This document shows positions 1 to 5,904 of a DNA stretch of 7,126 bases, one piece after another. The translations under genes and the position numbers were made by a program. The stretch lies in assembly GCA_031266255.1 (NCBI GenBank), contig JAISBK010000112.1, positions 1-7,126 on the forward strand. Reading direction: 5' to 3'. Numbering within the stretch: position 1 is the stretch's first letter; each line of letters starts with the position of its first letter. The notes beneath the pieces were generated by a model. The model had not been told where the DNA came from. It saw only the letters and a list, made by a program, of their open reading frames with translations, and ran no database searches. Origin of the DNA: Treponema sp. (GTDB taxonomy: Bacteria > Spirochaetota > Spirochaetia > Treponematales > Breznakiellaceae).

Positions 1-78
1 CACACCCACCTACCCGCCCCACCCCCCCCCCACCCCCCCCCCCCCCCCCCCCGCCCGCGCCCCCCCCCCGCCCCCCCC
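1..78. repeat. C-rich low-complexity tract at window edge
   Basis: The first 78 bases are almost only C, with scattered single A, G and T interruptions. The sequence turns abruptly into normal mixed-composition DNA at about position 79. Interruptions of this kind within a C run suggest either a poorly resolved contig end (base-calling noise over a homopolymer) or a true long C/G tract. On the minus strand it would be a G tract lying directly downstream of a possible start codon at 113. I favour an assembly artefact, and I see no coding or structural signal inside it. Confidence 0.7.
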
Positions 79-113
79 ACGGACAAATCTTCATTATATA
101 ACGAGTTACGCAT
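1..113 (-). CDS. Possible partial minus-strand gene start running into the C/G tract
   Basis: On the minus strand an ATG at 113-111 is preceded by AAGGAG (complement of 124-129) with a 10-base spacer, a good Shine-Dalgarno arrangement. Translation gives M-R-N-S-L-Y-N-E-D-L-S-V, then a glycine-rich run where the reading frame enters the poly-G (plus-strand C) tract and can no longer be trusted. Only about 12 codons are informative, so no product can be named. It could be the true 5' end of a gene cut by a contig break, a gene with a G tract near its start, or chance. The strong ribosome binding site is the only positive evidence. Confidence 0.25.
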   Translation of the reverse strand, partial: MRNSLYNEDLSVGGAGGGRGRGGGGGGWGGGGAGRWV

Positions 114-189
114 ATGCTATTTTCTCCTTATCAAATCCTTTACTTCGAAGGCATTGGTTTAATACCCCGGAGCTTGCCCTGCGATAGTT

Positions 190-400
190 CATTCTAAACG
201 ACCACCACCTAAAGACGGCGGGTTTTTAAGCGGCTGAAACTCGTCCCCGCTCACTCATCCTGAATTGCCTCATGTTCACACATGAACCGTATGGCTTCCC
301 CGCATTACGATGAAATTGCCAAACAACATCGGACGGGTCTTTCTATGTTCCGGTTCAGCAATACCATCCTAGAACAATTTTTGCCTTGTTTCAATAGGCA
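190..400 (-). mobile_element. Possible right end of an IS200/IS605-type (TnpB) element, omega-RNA-like
   Basis: Read on the minus strand, this stretch contains a GTTCA/TGAAC hairpin with a 4-base loop (274-287). It is followed by a GATGAGTGAGCGGGGA-like segment and then an imperfect hairpin with a TTTAG loop and GGTGGTGGTCG on its 3' side (about 198-225). That order recalls the 3' non-coding end of IS200/IS605 elements, where the TnpB guide (omega) RNA and the right-end hairpin lie. A short minus-strand open stretch upstream, ending in a TAG near 371, could be the tail of a decayed tnpB, but it shows no recognisable motif. No transposase domain and no left end are present. The call rests on resemblance from memory, and the boundaries are approximate. 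Confidence 0.3.
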
Positions 401-446
401 GATCCTGGGCTTGATGGTGCTCACTTGACGGTGTTTTATATATAGT

Positions 447-476
447 ATTACATAGGAGAGCAGTTCCCGTTATAAT
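447..476 (+). promoter_or_regulatory. Sigma-70-type promoter for the six-gene array
   Basis: A perfect TATAAT lies at 471-476, with ATTACA (4 of 6 matches to TTGACA) at 447-452 and an 18-base spacer. Transcription would start near 483, giving a leader of about 34 bases before the ATG at 517. An upstream TTGACG at 425-430 has no well-spaced -10 partner. The surrounding DNA is AT-rich compared with the genes. This is the only strong promoter-like site before the array. Confidence 0.5.
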
Positions 477-486
477 CGGAGAAACG

Positions 487-498
487 CGTATATATACG
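487..498. promoter_or_regulatory. Perfect 12-bp palindrome, candidate operator
   Basis: CGTATATATACG is its own reverse complement. It sits between the TATAAT box and the GAGGAG ribosome binding site at 503-508, overlapping or just after the predicted transcription start. That position suits a repressor operator. No regulator gene is in the window, and alternating TA palindromes also occur by chance, so binding is inferred only. Confidence 0.3.
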
Positions 499-516
499 AT
501 ATGAGGAGCTATTTGT

Positions 517-1047
517 ATGATGAAAGAAACCTGTCTCATGTTTGCCCAGTACGGTAAAGTAGGAAATCAAGCCGTGCTTTCCATACTGCATACTCTTTCC
601 CAGGAAGAACGGGAAAAAGAACGGGGAAGTTACTATGGCAGCCTTTCTGGGCTGGTTCGGCATGTATTGGGAGGAACCGTCTTTTTTCAAGGACTTTTCA
701 AAGCAGCCCTATCCCATAAAGCCCAGGTAGTAAAGATCCTGGCTGACCTGGAAGCCGTGGCTATTCCCAAGGATACGGCTACCGAGGCCCAATGGAACGC
801 GCTGGCTGCGGCTTTTGAGCTTATAGATGATGGGCTTATCCAGATAGTGTCTGCCCTCGATGAGCAGGATTTCACCATTCCCGTACCTTGGTATGGCAAA
901 AACCCGGCTTCCGTACCGGTGTATTTTCTGCTCCACCAACTCACCATGCACGGAACCCATCACCGAGGCCAGATTGCGCAAATCCTGGATGAATTGCAGA
1001 TCCCTAATGATTATTCGGGGATTACTGCGGCGTTTTTGCCGCAGTAA
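517..1047 (+). CDS. DinB-superfamily metal-binding protein
   Basis: This 176-residue protein has the DinB/YfiT-like four-helix-bundle signature. A histidine in the second helix (H49 in LVRHVLGG) pairs with a C-terminal HxxxxHxxHHRGQI block (H140, H145, H148, H149, then R150-G-Q-I). H49, H145 and H149 would be the usual three metal ligands. The family binds divalent metal (often Ni or Zn). Members include bacillithiol-, mycothiol- or glutathione-dependent transferases and many of unknown role, so no reaction can be assigned. The first of two adjacent ATGs is chosen because GAGGAG lies 8 bases upstream. It is the first gene of the array, ending 18 bases before deoC. Length is normal for the family. 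Its link to the catabolic genes downstream is unclear; stress or detoxification is only a guess. Confidence 0.88.
   Translation: MMKETCLMFAQYGKVGNQAVLSILHTLSQEEREKERGSYYGSLSGLVRHVLGGTVFFQGLFKAALSHKAQVVKILADLEAVAIPKDTATEAQWNALAAAFELIDDGLIQIVSALDEQDFTIPVPWYGKNPASVPVYFLLHQLTMHGTHHRGQIAQILDELQIPNDYSGITAAFLPQ
1022..1047. other. 10-bp perfect stem-loop over the DinB-family stop codon
   Basis: TTACTGCGGC (1022-1031) and GCCGCAGTAA (1038-1047) pair perfectly around a 6-base loop, GTTTTT. The right arm includes the TAA stop. No T-tract follows on either strand, so it is not a standard intrinsic terminator. It could protect or separate the mRNA of the first gene from the rest, or modulate translation of deoC, whose start is 18 bases further on. 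Confidence 0.6.
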
Positions 1048-1065
1048 GCGGGGATAGGGATTTTT

Positions 1066-1572
1066 ATGACTGACAAGGAAATGTTACGGCATATCGACCA
1101 TACCCTGCTCAAAGCAAGCGCATCCTGGGAGGATATAACCTTGCTCTGTGATGAGGCATTCCAGTATAAAACCGCTTCGGTGTGTATCCCTCCTTCATAT
1201 ATTAAACCGGTACACGAGATCTACGGGAATACCCTGACCATCGCTACGGTGGTAGGGTTCCCTCTTGGGTACAGTGTGAGCGCGGTAAAAGCAGCAGAGA
1301 CTGAACAGGCCCTGGCTGATGGAGCATCAGAAATCGATATGGTGATTAATATCGGGGACGTGAAGAACCGCTTGTTCGACCGGGTGCTGCAGGAAATTAC
1401 CACTCTTAAAAAGATAGTAGGTCATCAGATCCTCAAGGTCATTGTGGAAAACTGTTATCTCACCCAGGAAGAGAAGATCCGCCTTTGTAAACTGGTAAGC
1501 AGTGCCGAAGCGGACTACATTAAGACCTCTACGGGATTTGGTACTGCCGGTGCGGTACCAGTTCTGCAGTAG
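1066..1572 (+). CDS. deoC: Deoxyribose-phosphate aldolase, C-terminally truncated (probable pseudogene)
   Basis: DeoC cleaves 2-deoxyribose 5-phosphate to acetaldehyde and glyceraldehyde 3-phosphate in the cytoplasm through a lysine Schiff base in a TIM barrel. Family motifs run in order: HIDHTLLK (9-16), ASVCIPPSY (37-45), VVGFPLG (62-68), the conserved aspartate D91 in EIDMVIN, and the Schiff-base lysine K153 in YIKTSTGFGTAGA. The frame then stops at residue 168, whereas typical bacterial DeoC is about 215-260 residues. The VKASGGIRT strand with the second active-site lysine and the phosphate-binding RIGxS segment are absent. A frame starting at 1557 reads T-S-S-A-V-A-L-L-R, matching the expected GATxEDVALLR, and runs to a TGA at 1602-1604 overlapping the next ATG. 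This suggests a frameshift near 1552-1557 plus a 3' deletion. Start: ATG with AGGGA 6 bases upstream. The product is likely inactive. Confidence 0.85.
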   Translation: MTDKEMLRHIDHTLLKASASWEDITLLCDEAFQYKTASVCIPPSYIKPVHEIYGNTLTIATVVGFPLGYSVSAVKAAETEQALADGASEIDMVINIGDVKNRLFDRVLQEITTLKKIVGHQILKVIVENCYLTQEEKIRLCKLVSSAEADYIKTSTGFGTAGAVPVLQ

Positions 1573-1600
1573 CGCTTTTAAGGGGCAGTAAGGAGCAACT

Positions 1601-2329
1601 ATGACGCAACGAAAGGTGTTGCTGTTATGCGGCGGGTGGGATGGACATGAGCCGAACCTCATAAGCCAACGGTTTACCCAATTCTTGGAGTCCCAGGGTT
1701 TCCAGGTAACCGTGGAGGACACGCTGGATGTATTAGAGGATAAAGAGCGGCTTATGGCCCTAGACCTCTTTATCCCGGTGTGGTCTATGGGGCCGGAACT
1801 TCCCAGGCTCTATTTTGAGCCGTTACTGGAAGCAATCGGATCCGGGGTGGGCCTGGCCGGATGTCATGGAGGGATGTGTGATGCCTTCAGGTCCAATGTG
1901 GCTTGGCAGTTTTTGACCGGCGGCAACTGGGTGGCTCATCCGGGTTGTGACGGCACCCCTTACCAGGTCAACATCAAGAGCAGTTCCAATCCCCTTACCG
2001 AAGGCATTAAAGACTTTGCCGTGGTATCTGAACAGTATTACCTGCATGTGGATCCTGCCAATGAAGTGCTGGCTACTACCCGTTTCCCCACGGTTCCCTG
2101 GTATCATGTTGCTAACGGGGTAGTGGATGTGCCGGTGATCTGGACTAAAAAATGGGGGCATGGCCGGGTGTACTACAATGCCCTCGGGCATCATAACGAT
2201 GTGTTTGATATTCCCGAAGCCTGGGAACTGATGAAGCGGGGATTGCTCTGGGCTGCGGAGGGGAAACGTATTGCGGTGGAACAGGGGCTTAGTGCGGATA
2301 TCTTTAAAAGTGATAAAGGCATGTATTAG
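1601..2329 (+). CDS. ThuA-like protein (trehalose utilization family)
   Basis: This 242-residue protein belongs to the ThuA-like family, which has a class-I glutamine-amidotransferase-like alpha/beta fold. Visible marks are the N-terminal strand followed by GGWDGHEP (11-18), the turn G-C-H-G-G (87-91) where related folds place the nucleophile elbow, EQYYLHVDP (144-152), and a C-terminal PVIWTKKWGHGRVYYNALGHH (178-198). Members occur beside Gfo/Idh/MocA dehydrogenases in sugar catabolic loci, as in rhizobial thuAB, where they act on trehalose and related disaccharides via keto-sugars. The exact substrate cannot be read here. The start is supported by AGGAG 5 bases upstream. The stop codon overlaps the ribosome binding site of the next gene, so translation of the two is probably coupled. 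Cytoplasmic: no signal peptide is visible. Confidence 0.85.
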   Translation: MTQRKVLLLCGGWDGHEPNLISQRFTQFLESQGFQVTVEDTLDVLEDKERLMALDLFIPVWSMGPELPRLYFEPLLEAIGSGVGLAGCHGGMCDAFRSNVAWQFLTGGNWVAHPGCDGTPYQVNIKSSSNPLTEGIKDFAVVSEQYYLHVDPANEVLATTRFPTVPWYHVANGVVDVPVIWTKKWGHGRVYYNALGHHNDVFDIPEAWELMKRGLLWAAEGKRIAVEQGLSADIFKSDKGMY

Positions 2330-2338
2330 GAGGAACCA

Positions 2339-3442
2339 ATGGAGAAAAGAGCAGAACCGGATAATGAAAAAAAACGTATCGGCATAGTCGGGGCGGGAAA
2401 AATAAGCGGGATTTATCTCAAAAACTTACGCGGTATGTTTGGGAAACGGGTCATCCTCACCGGGATAACGGACCTCATCACAGCACAGGCAGCACAGGCC
2501 GCGGAGGAGTACCATATCCGCCCCATGAAAGACCTCCAAGAACTTATCGCCTGTGCTGAGGTGGACATCGTGCTCAACCTCACCCAGCCCCAGAACCATT
2601 ATGCAGTTGCCCTGGCCGCAGTACGCGGGGGCAAGCATGTGTACAATGAAAAGCCCCTCTGCGTAAGCAGGGAGGAAGCGTTGACCCTCTTATCGTCCGC
2701 TCAAGAACAGCAGGTACGGGTAGGCTGTGCGCCGGATACCTTTCTTGGCGCAGGAATTCAGACTTGCCGTAAACTCATTGATGAGGGGTGGATAGGCCGT
2801 CCCCTGTCCGCGGTAGCTTTTATGATGAACCACGGCCATGAGCACTGGCACCCCAATCCTGCATTCTACTATAAAACCGGGGCTGGGCCGCTCTTTGATA
2901 TGGGGCCTTATTACCTTACCGCCTTGGTGAACCTTTTAGGTCCTATTGCCCGGGTTTCCGGTTCTGCTCAACAGGGTTTCAAGACCCGAACCATCACCAG
3001 CGAGCCGCTAAACGGACAGCTCATTACCGTAGAGGTCCCTACCCATATTGCGGGAGTCCTGGATTTTGCCTGCGGCGCGGTGGGTACTATCATCACCAGT
3101 TTTGATGTGTATGCTCATTCGCTGCCGTACCTTGAAATCTACGGTACCGAAGGCAGTCTCAAGGTTCCGGATCCCAATACCTTTGGCGGGCCGGTGTTGA
3201 TCCGGCGTGGAAGCGCGGAGGAATGGTCGGAAATTCCCCTGCTCAAGGATTTTCCGGAAAATAGCCGGGGTTTGGGGGTAACGGATATGGCCGAAGCCAT
3301 AGTCGAAGGTCGTCCCCACCGGGCATCCGGAGAACTGGCCTACCACGTACTGGAGGTGATGCATGGACTCCAGGATGCTTCTGCTTCGGGTACGTATTAC
3401 CATGTGCAGCGCCTCTGTTCTCAGCCTGAACCGATGGCATAG
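2339..3442 (+). CDS. Gfo/Idh/MocA family oxidoreductase
   Basis: This 367-residue NAD(P)-dependent dehydrogenase of the glucose-fructose oxidoreductase / inositol dehydrogenase family is full length. The Rossmann fold opens with GIVGAGKISGIY (15-26). The conserved E-K-P of the active-site region is at 104-106, in VYNEKPLCVS. The C-terminal substrate domain contains APDTFLGAG (131-139) and GPLFDMGPYYL (183-193). In this last motif the family's usual D-x-G-x-H histidine appears to be replaced by tyrosine (D187...Y191), a variant I have seen with ThuA partners. Substrate is probably a sugar, sugar alcohol or glycoside, unidentified. A perfect AGGAGG (2328-2333) 5 bases before the ATG overlaps the thuA-like TAG, implying coupled, efficient translation and a joint role of the pair. 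No secretion signal. Confidence 0.9.
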   Translation: MEKRAEPDNEKKRIGIVGAGKISGIYLKNLRGMFGKRVILTGITDLITAQAAQAAEEYHIRPMKDLQELIACAEVDIVLNLTQPQNHYAVALAAVRGGKHVYNEKPLCVSREEALTLLSSAQEQQVRVGCAPDTFLGAGIQTCRKLIDEGWIGRPLSAVAFMMNHGHEHWHPNPAFYYKTGAGPLFDMGPYYLTALVNLLGPIARVSGSAQQGFKTRTITSEPLNGQLITVEVPTHIAGVLDFACGAVGTIITSFDVYAHSLPYLEIYGTEGSLKVPDPNTFGGPVLIRRGSAEEWSEIPLLKDFPENSRGLGVTDMAEAIVEGRPHRASGELAYHVLEVMHGLQDASASGTYYHVQRLCSQPEPMA

Positions 3443-3465
3443 GACGTATCAAGTCCGGTAGTTCT

Positions 3466-4161
3466 ATGCCCAAAGAACAGGTTCTTTTAAGTGAAATCTT
3501 CGGCCCGGTGATGATCGGGCCTTCCAGTTCTCACACCGCTGGGGTAAGCCGAATAGCCTTTCTCGCCCGGAAGATCTTCGGTGCTGCCCCGCAACGCGCG
3601 GTGGTTCGCTTTTATGGTTCTCTGGCTGCTACGTGGAAAGGTCATGGTTCAGGGGATGCTGCAGTGGCTGGTCTTTTGGGCATTCCCCCTGAGGATGAAC
3701 GGCTTTTTCGGGGTCGTGCTCTGTTAGGAGAGCTTCAAGCCGCGGGGAAAGGCTTTGCCCTCGCAATCGAAACCGTGGCTGAATTACCCCCATTTTGGCA
3801 TCCCAATAGCCTGGTTCTGGAACTCTATGGGGACCATACCCTGATCATCCAGGGTTCAAGCATCGGAGGCGGTTCTATTTGTATTAATGCCATTAATGGC
3901 TACCGGGTGCATCTTTCAGGTGAATCAGCGGCCATCCTGGTCTTACATTACGATGAGATTGGGGTCATTGCCGAGGTAACCCATATTTTGGCCCATCATC
4001 GCATCAATATAGCTGCCACTTCCAGCCACCGCAGGGAACGGGGAGGGGACGCCTTATTGGTCGTGGAGACTGACAGTCCTGTCCCCGCTTCCGTCATTAC
4101 CCAAATCCAAGACGTATCCTCAATTTACCAGGTGCTCTCAGTACCTGCACTGAGCTTTTAG
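3466..4161 (+). CDS. sdaAB: L-serine dehydratase, iron-sulfur-dependent, beta subunit
   Basis: This is the beta subunit of the two-subunit type of L-serine dehydratase, which deaminates L-serine to pyruvate and ammonia using a [4Fe-4S] cluster held by the alpha subunit. The signature GPVMIGPSSSHTAG is at residues 13-26, GSLAATWKGHGSGDAAVAG at 51-69, HPN at 112-114 and SIGGGSI at 132-138. A C-terminal ACT domain (about 156-231, starting ILVLHYDEIGVIAEV) probably senses an amino acid. At 231 residues it has the family length. The ATG at 3466 fits homologous N-termini, but no good Shine-Dalgarno precedes it (nearest AGGA 21 bases away). Translation may therefore depend on ribosomes finishing the dehydrogenase gene 23 bases upstream. 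It lies 18 bases before its partner. Confidence 0.95.
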   Translation: MPKEQVLLSEIFGPVMIGPSSSHTAGVSRIAFLARKIFGAAPQRAVVRFYGSLAATWKGHGSGDAAVAGLLGIPPEDERLFRGRALLGELQAAGKGFALAIETVAELPPFWHPNSLVLELYGDHTLIIQGSSIGGGSICINAINGYRVHLSGESAAILVLHYDEIGVIAEVTHILAHHRINIAATSSHRRERGGDALLVVETDSPVPASVITQIQDVSSIYQVLSVPALSF

Positions 4162-4179
4162 AAGGAGGACTGAGGTACC

Positions 4180-5097
4180 ATGCAATGTAAGTTTCATACC
4201 TTTTCTGAGCTTGAGGCAATACTGGAAGCTGAACAAATCCCCGCGCCGGATTACGGAATCAAGCGGGAAGCCTTCATGTCTGGCGTGTCTGAGGAGCGGC
4301 TCCTCACCGAGATTGACCGGCGTATCGAGATTACCCGGAACGCCTTGATCAAAGGGCTTAAGCATCCCCAACACTCTCGATCCGGACTTACCAAAGGTGC
4401 GGCAGCAGCGTTTGTCTCGGCAACTCGGCGGCTCATCCAGGATGATCTGTTCACCCGGTCTCTGGCCTATTCCCTAGCTATCAATGAGGTAAATGCCTGT
4501 GGGGGTAAGGTAGTTTCCTTTCCTACCGCAGGTTCCAGCGGTATTGTCCCAGGGATCATCTGGGCGTGGTGGGATACCAAGGGGAATCCGACGCCTGAAA
4601 TGGCTCAGATTCGGGAGGCTCCTTACGATTCCCGGCTGCGGGATGCCTTTGTAGTGGCCAGTCTCACCGGGGTAATCATTGCTCAGGGCGCGACTTTGGC
4701 TGGTTCAGAAGGGGGCTGTCAAGCGGAATGTGGCGCTGCAGGAGCTATGGCTGCGTGTGCCCTGGCGTATTTGGAAGAACAGCCTTTGAGGGCATGTTTT
4801 TCTGCAGCAGCCTTGTCCCTCAAGAATTCCTTGGGCCTTGTTTGCGATCCTGTGGCTGGACTGGTAGAGGTTCCCTGTGTTAAGCGGAACGCCTTTGTCG
4901 CGGCTAATGTGCTTACCGCGGTGGATTTGACTTTATCTAGCATTGAGAGTATTATTCCTTTTGATGAAGTGGTGTGGGCTATGAAACAGATTGGGGATAT
5001 CCTGCCGGGCGTACTCAAGGAAAATGCCACCGGCGGTTTGGCTATCACTCCCACTGGTTTAGCTTTTAAGCAGGCATTGGAGCGTTTGGATACTTGA
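4180..5097 (+). CDS. sdaAA: L-serine dehydratase, iron-sulfur-dependent, alpha subunit
   Basis: This 305-residue catalytic subunit pairs with the beta subunit encoded just upstream. An N-terminal helical region is followed by SRSGLTKGAAAAF (66-78), VNACGGKVVSFPTAGSSGIV (104-123), the cysteine motif EGGCQAECG (177-185), and GLVCDPVAGLVEVPCVKRN (219-237). C180, C222 and C233 match the cluster-binding cysteines; C184 is an extra cysteine close by. The [4Fe-4S] enzyme is oxygen sensitive, which fits an anaerobe fermenting amino acids to pyruvate. Two ribosome-binding candidates precede the ATG: AAGGAGG (4162-4168, 11-base spacer) directly after the sdaAB stop, and GAGG (4172-4175, 4-base spacer). 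It is the last gene of the close-packed array; a 158-base gap follows. Confidence 0.95.
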   Translation: MQCKFHTFSELEAILEAEQIPAPDYGIKREAFMSGVSEERLLTEIDRRIEITRNALIKGLKHPQHSRSGLTKGAAAAFVSATRRLIQDDLFTRSLAYSLAINEVNACGGKVVSFPTAGSSGIVPGIIWAWWDTKGNPTPEMAQIREAPYDSRLRDAFVVASLTGVIIAQGATLAGSEGGCQAECGAAGAMAACALAYLEEQPLRACFSAAALSLKNSLGLVCDPVAGLVEVPCVKRNAFVAANVLTAVDLTLSSIESIIPFDEVVWAMKQIGDILPGVLKENATGGLAITPTGLAFKQALERLDT

Positions 5098-5115
5098 AAA
5101 TACCTGAAGGACTTT

Positions 5116-5152
5116 CAAGCCCCCCTTGGGTTTGTAGACAGGGCAATTTTTT
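5116..5152 (+). terminator. Weak candidate terminator after sdaAA
   Basis: CAAGCCC (5116-5122) can pair with GGGTTTG (5128-5134), one G-T wobble, over a 5-base loop. An alternative pairing is GCCC (5119-5122) with GGGC (5141-5144), which lies 2 bases before a run of six T (5147-5152). Neither is an ideal intrinsic terminator, because the first stem is 12 bases from the T run and the second is short. The position, 18 bases after the sdaAA stop and before an independent-looking gene, is where array transcription would be expected to end. Confidence 0.3.
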
Positions 5153-5255
5153 ATACCGAGGCTGTTTCAACACTTCAGTTTTGAGGATACGAATGCTGCT
5201 TGTCCAGCAAGCTTAGATTTAGAGGAAAATACAAGCGAGGGGGAAACGGAAAAAT

Positions 5256-5768
5256 ATGGGGAATCGCTCATTATCAAGCAAAGGACTGAGTATATACACT
5301 GACGGGGGCTGTTCTGGTAATCCAGGTCCGGGGGGTTGGGCCTATGTAATCGTTGAAGTCAAATCCACGGCCCGGGGTGTTTCCGGGGAAGGAAAGACCG
5401 GGGTGCCGAGTATTATTGCTGAAAAATGGGGAGCGGCAAAGAATACCACCAATAACCGGATGGAATTGAGCGCAGCCATTGCCGCTCTTGAGGCATTGCC
5501 CGCATTAAACGTAAACGCGAAACAGATAACGGTCTATACCGATTCACAGTATGTACACCACGGTATAAGTGTCTGGATCCATGCTTGGAAGAAGAACGGT
5601 TGGAGAACCAGTGAAAAGAAACCGGTAAAAAACAAAGAACTGTGGGAACGTTTAGATAAACTGACCGAGGATTTTTCTCTTACCTGGAAATGGGTTAAGG
5701 GTCATGCAGGCAATGAATTTAACGAACGGTGCGATCGGATGACCCAACGGGCCATTGCTTCGTTATAA
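5256..5768 (+). CDS. rnhA: Ribonuclease HI
   Basis: RNase HI cuts the RNA strand of RNA-DNA hybrids, using two metal ions, during replication and R-loop removal. The four carboxylates and the histidine are present: D16 in IYTDGGCSGNPGPGGWA, E70 in NNRMELSAAIAALEAL, D95 in VYTDSQYV, H150 in WVKGHAGNEFNERCD, and D160 in the same block. The basic WIHAWKKNGWRTSEKKPVKN handle (107-126) matches the hybrid-binding protrusion. Compared with E. coli, the D-to-E spacing is 16 residues longer, from an insertion at about 35-60 (around VKSTARGVSGEGKTG). The protein is 170 residues and ends shortly after D160. The Shine-Dalgarno is weak (GAGGGG 13 bases, or CGGA 5 bases upstream). Separated from its neighbours, it is likely its own unit, though no convincing promoter is visible in 5098-5255. 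Confidence 0.95.
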   Translation: MGNRSLSSKGLSIYTDGGCSGNPGPGGWAYVIVEVKSTARGVSGEGKTGVPSIIAEKWGAAKNTTNNRMELSAAIAALEALPALNVNAKQITVYTDSQYVHHGISVWIHAWKKNGWRTSEKKPVKNKELWERLDKLTEDFSLTWKWVKGHAGNEFNERCDRMTQRAIASL

Positions 5769-5770
5769 AG

Positions 5771-5860
5771 GGCTTCCGTCGTCTAACGTAACGCTCCCTC
5801 TCAGGGCACTGCCCGGACGGTAAGTCCCCGGTCTATGGGCACAGTCCCGCCAGACCCATA
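5771..5860. other. Structured intergenic stretch after rnhA
   Basis: This gene-free stretch contains nested and competing hairpins. CCGTC (5776-5780) pairs with GACGG (5816-5820), enclosing GGGC-ACT-GCCC (5804-5814). TATGGG (5834-5839) pairs with CCCATA (5855-5860), in competition with GGTCT (5830-5834) and AGACC (5852-5856). Two similar blocks, GGGCACTGCCCG and GGGCACAGTCCCG, start 33 bases apart (5804, 5837). I do not recognise an RNA family. It could be a 3' untranslated structure, a small RNA or a dispersed intergenic repeat. Confidence 0.35.
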
Positions 5861-5895
5861 AAAAAAGCCGGTTTCAAACAGAGGTTGAAACCGGC
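5860..5895 (-). terminator. Strong intrinsic terminator, minus-strand orientation
   Basis: GCCGGTTTCAA (5867-5877) and TTGAAACCGGC (5885-5895) form a perfect 11-bp stem with a 7-base loop. On the minus strand the stem is followed at once by seven T (complement of the A run 5860-5866), the classic intrinsic terminator layout. On the plus strand the tail (CTGCCTTGTTT) is poorer but could still stop rnhA transcripts, so it may act in both directions. It lies 9 bases past the end of the minus-strand remnant at 5905. Confidence 0.8.
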
Positions 5896-5904
5896 CTGCC
5901 TTGT

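Noticed and set aside
281..300. Group II intron domain V (the ACGGTTC-like motif on the minus strand)
   Set aside because: The full domain V pattern with its GAAA tetraloop and flanking pairing is missing, and no reverse transcriptase frame is nearby.
448..690. Minus-strand 80-codon open frame over the promoter and start of the DinB-family gene
   Set aside because: It overlaps a gene with clear DinB motifs and a good ribosome binding site, and its own sequence shows no recognisable pattern.
860..1057. Plus-strand 65-codon open frame inside the DinB-family gene
   Set aside because: It is out of frame with a gene whose metal-binding motif lies in the same stretch; a shadow.
4137..4154. CTCAGT/ACTGAG hairpin at the sdaAB end as a terminator
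   Set aside because: The stem is only 6 bp, lies inside coding sequence and is followed closely by the sdaAA ribosome binding site with no real T-tract.
5198..5212. GCTTG/CAAGC stem-loop before rnhA as a regulatory RNA
   Set aside because: Five base pairs with no further structure or T-tract; likely chance.
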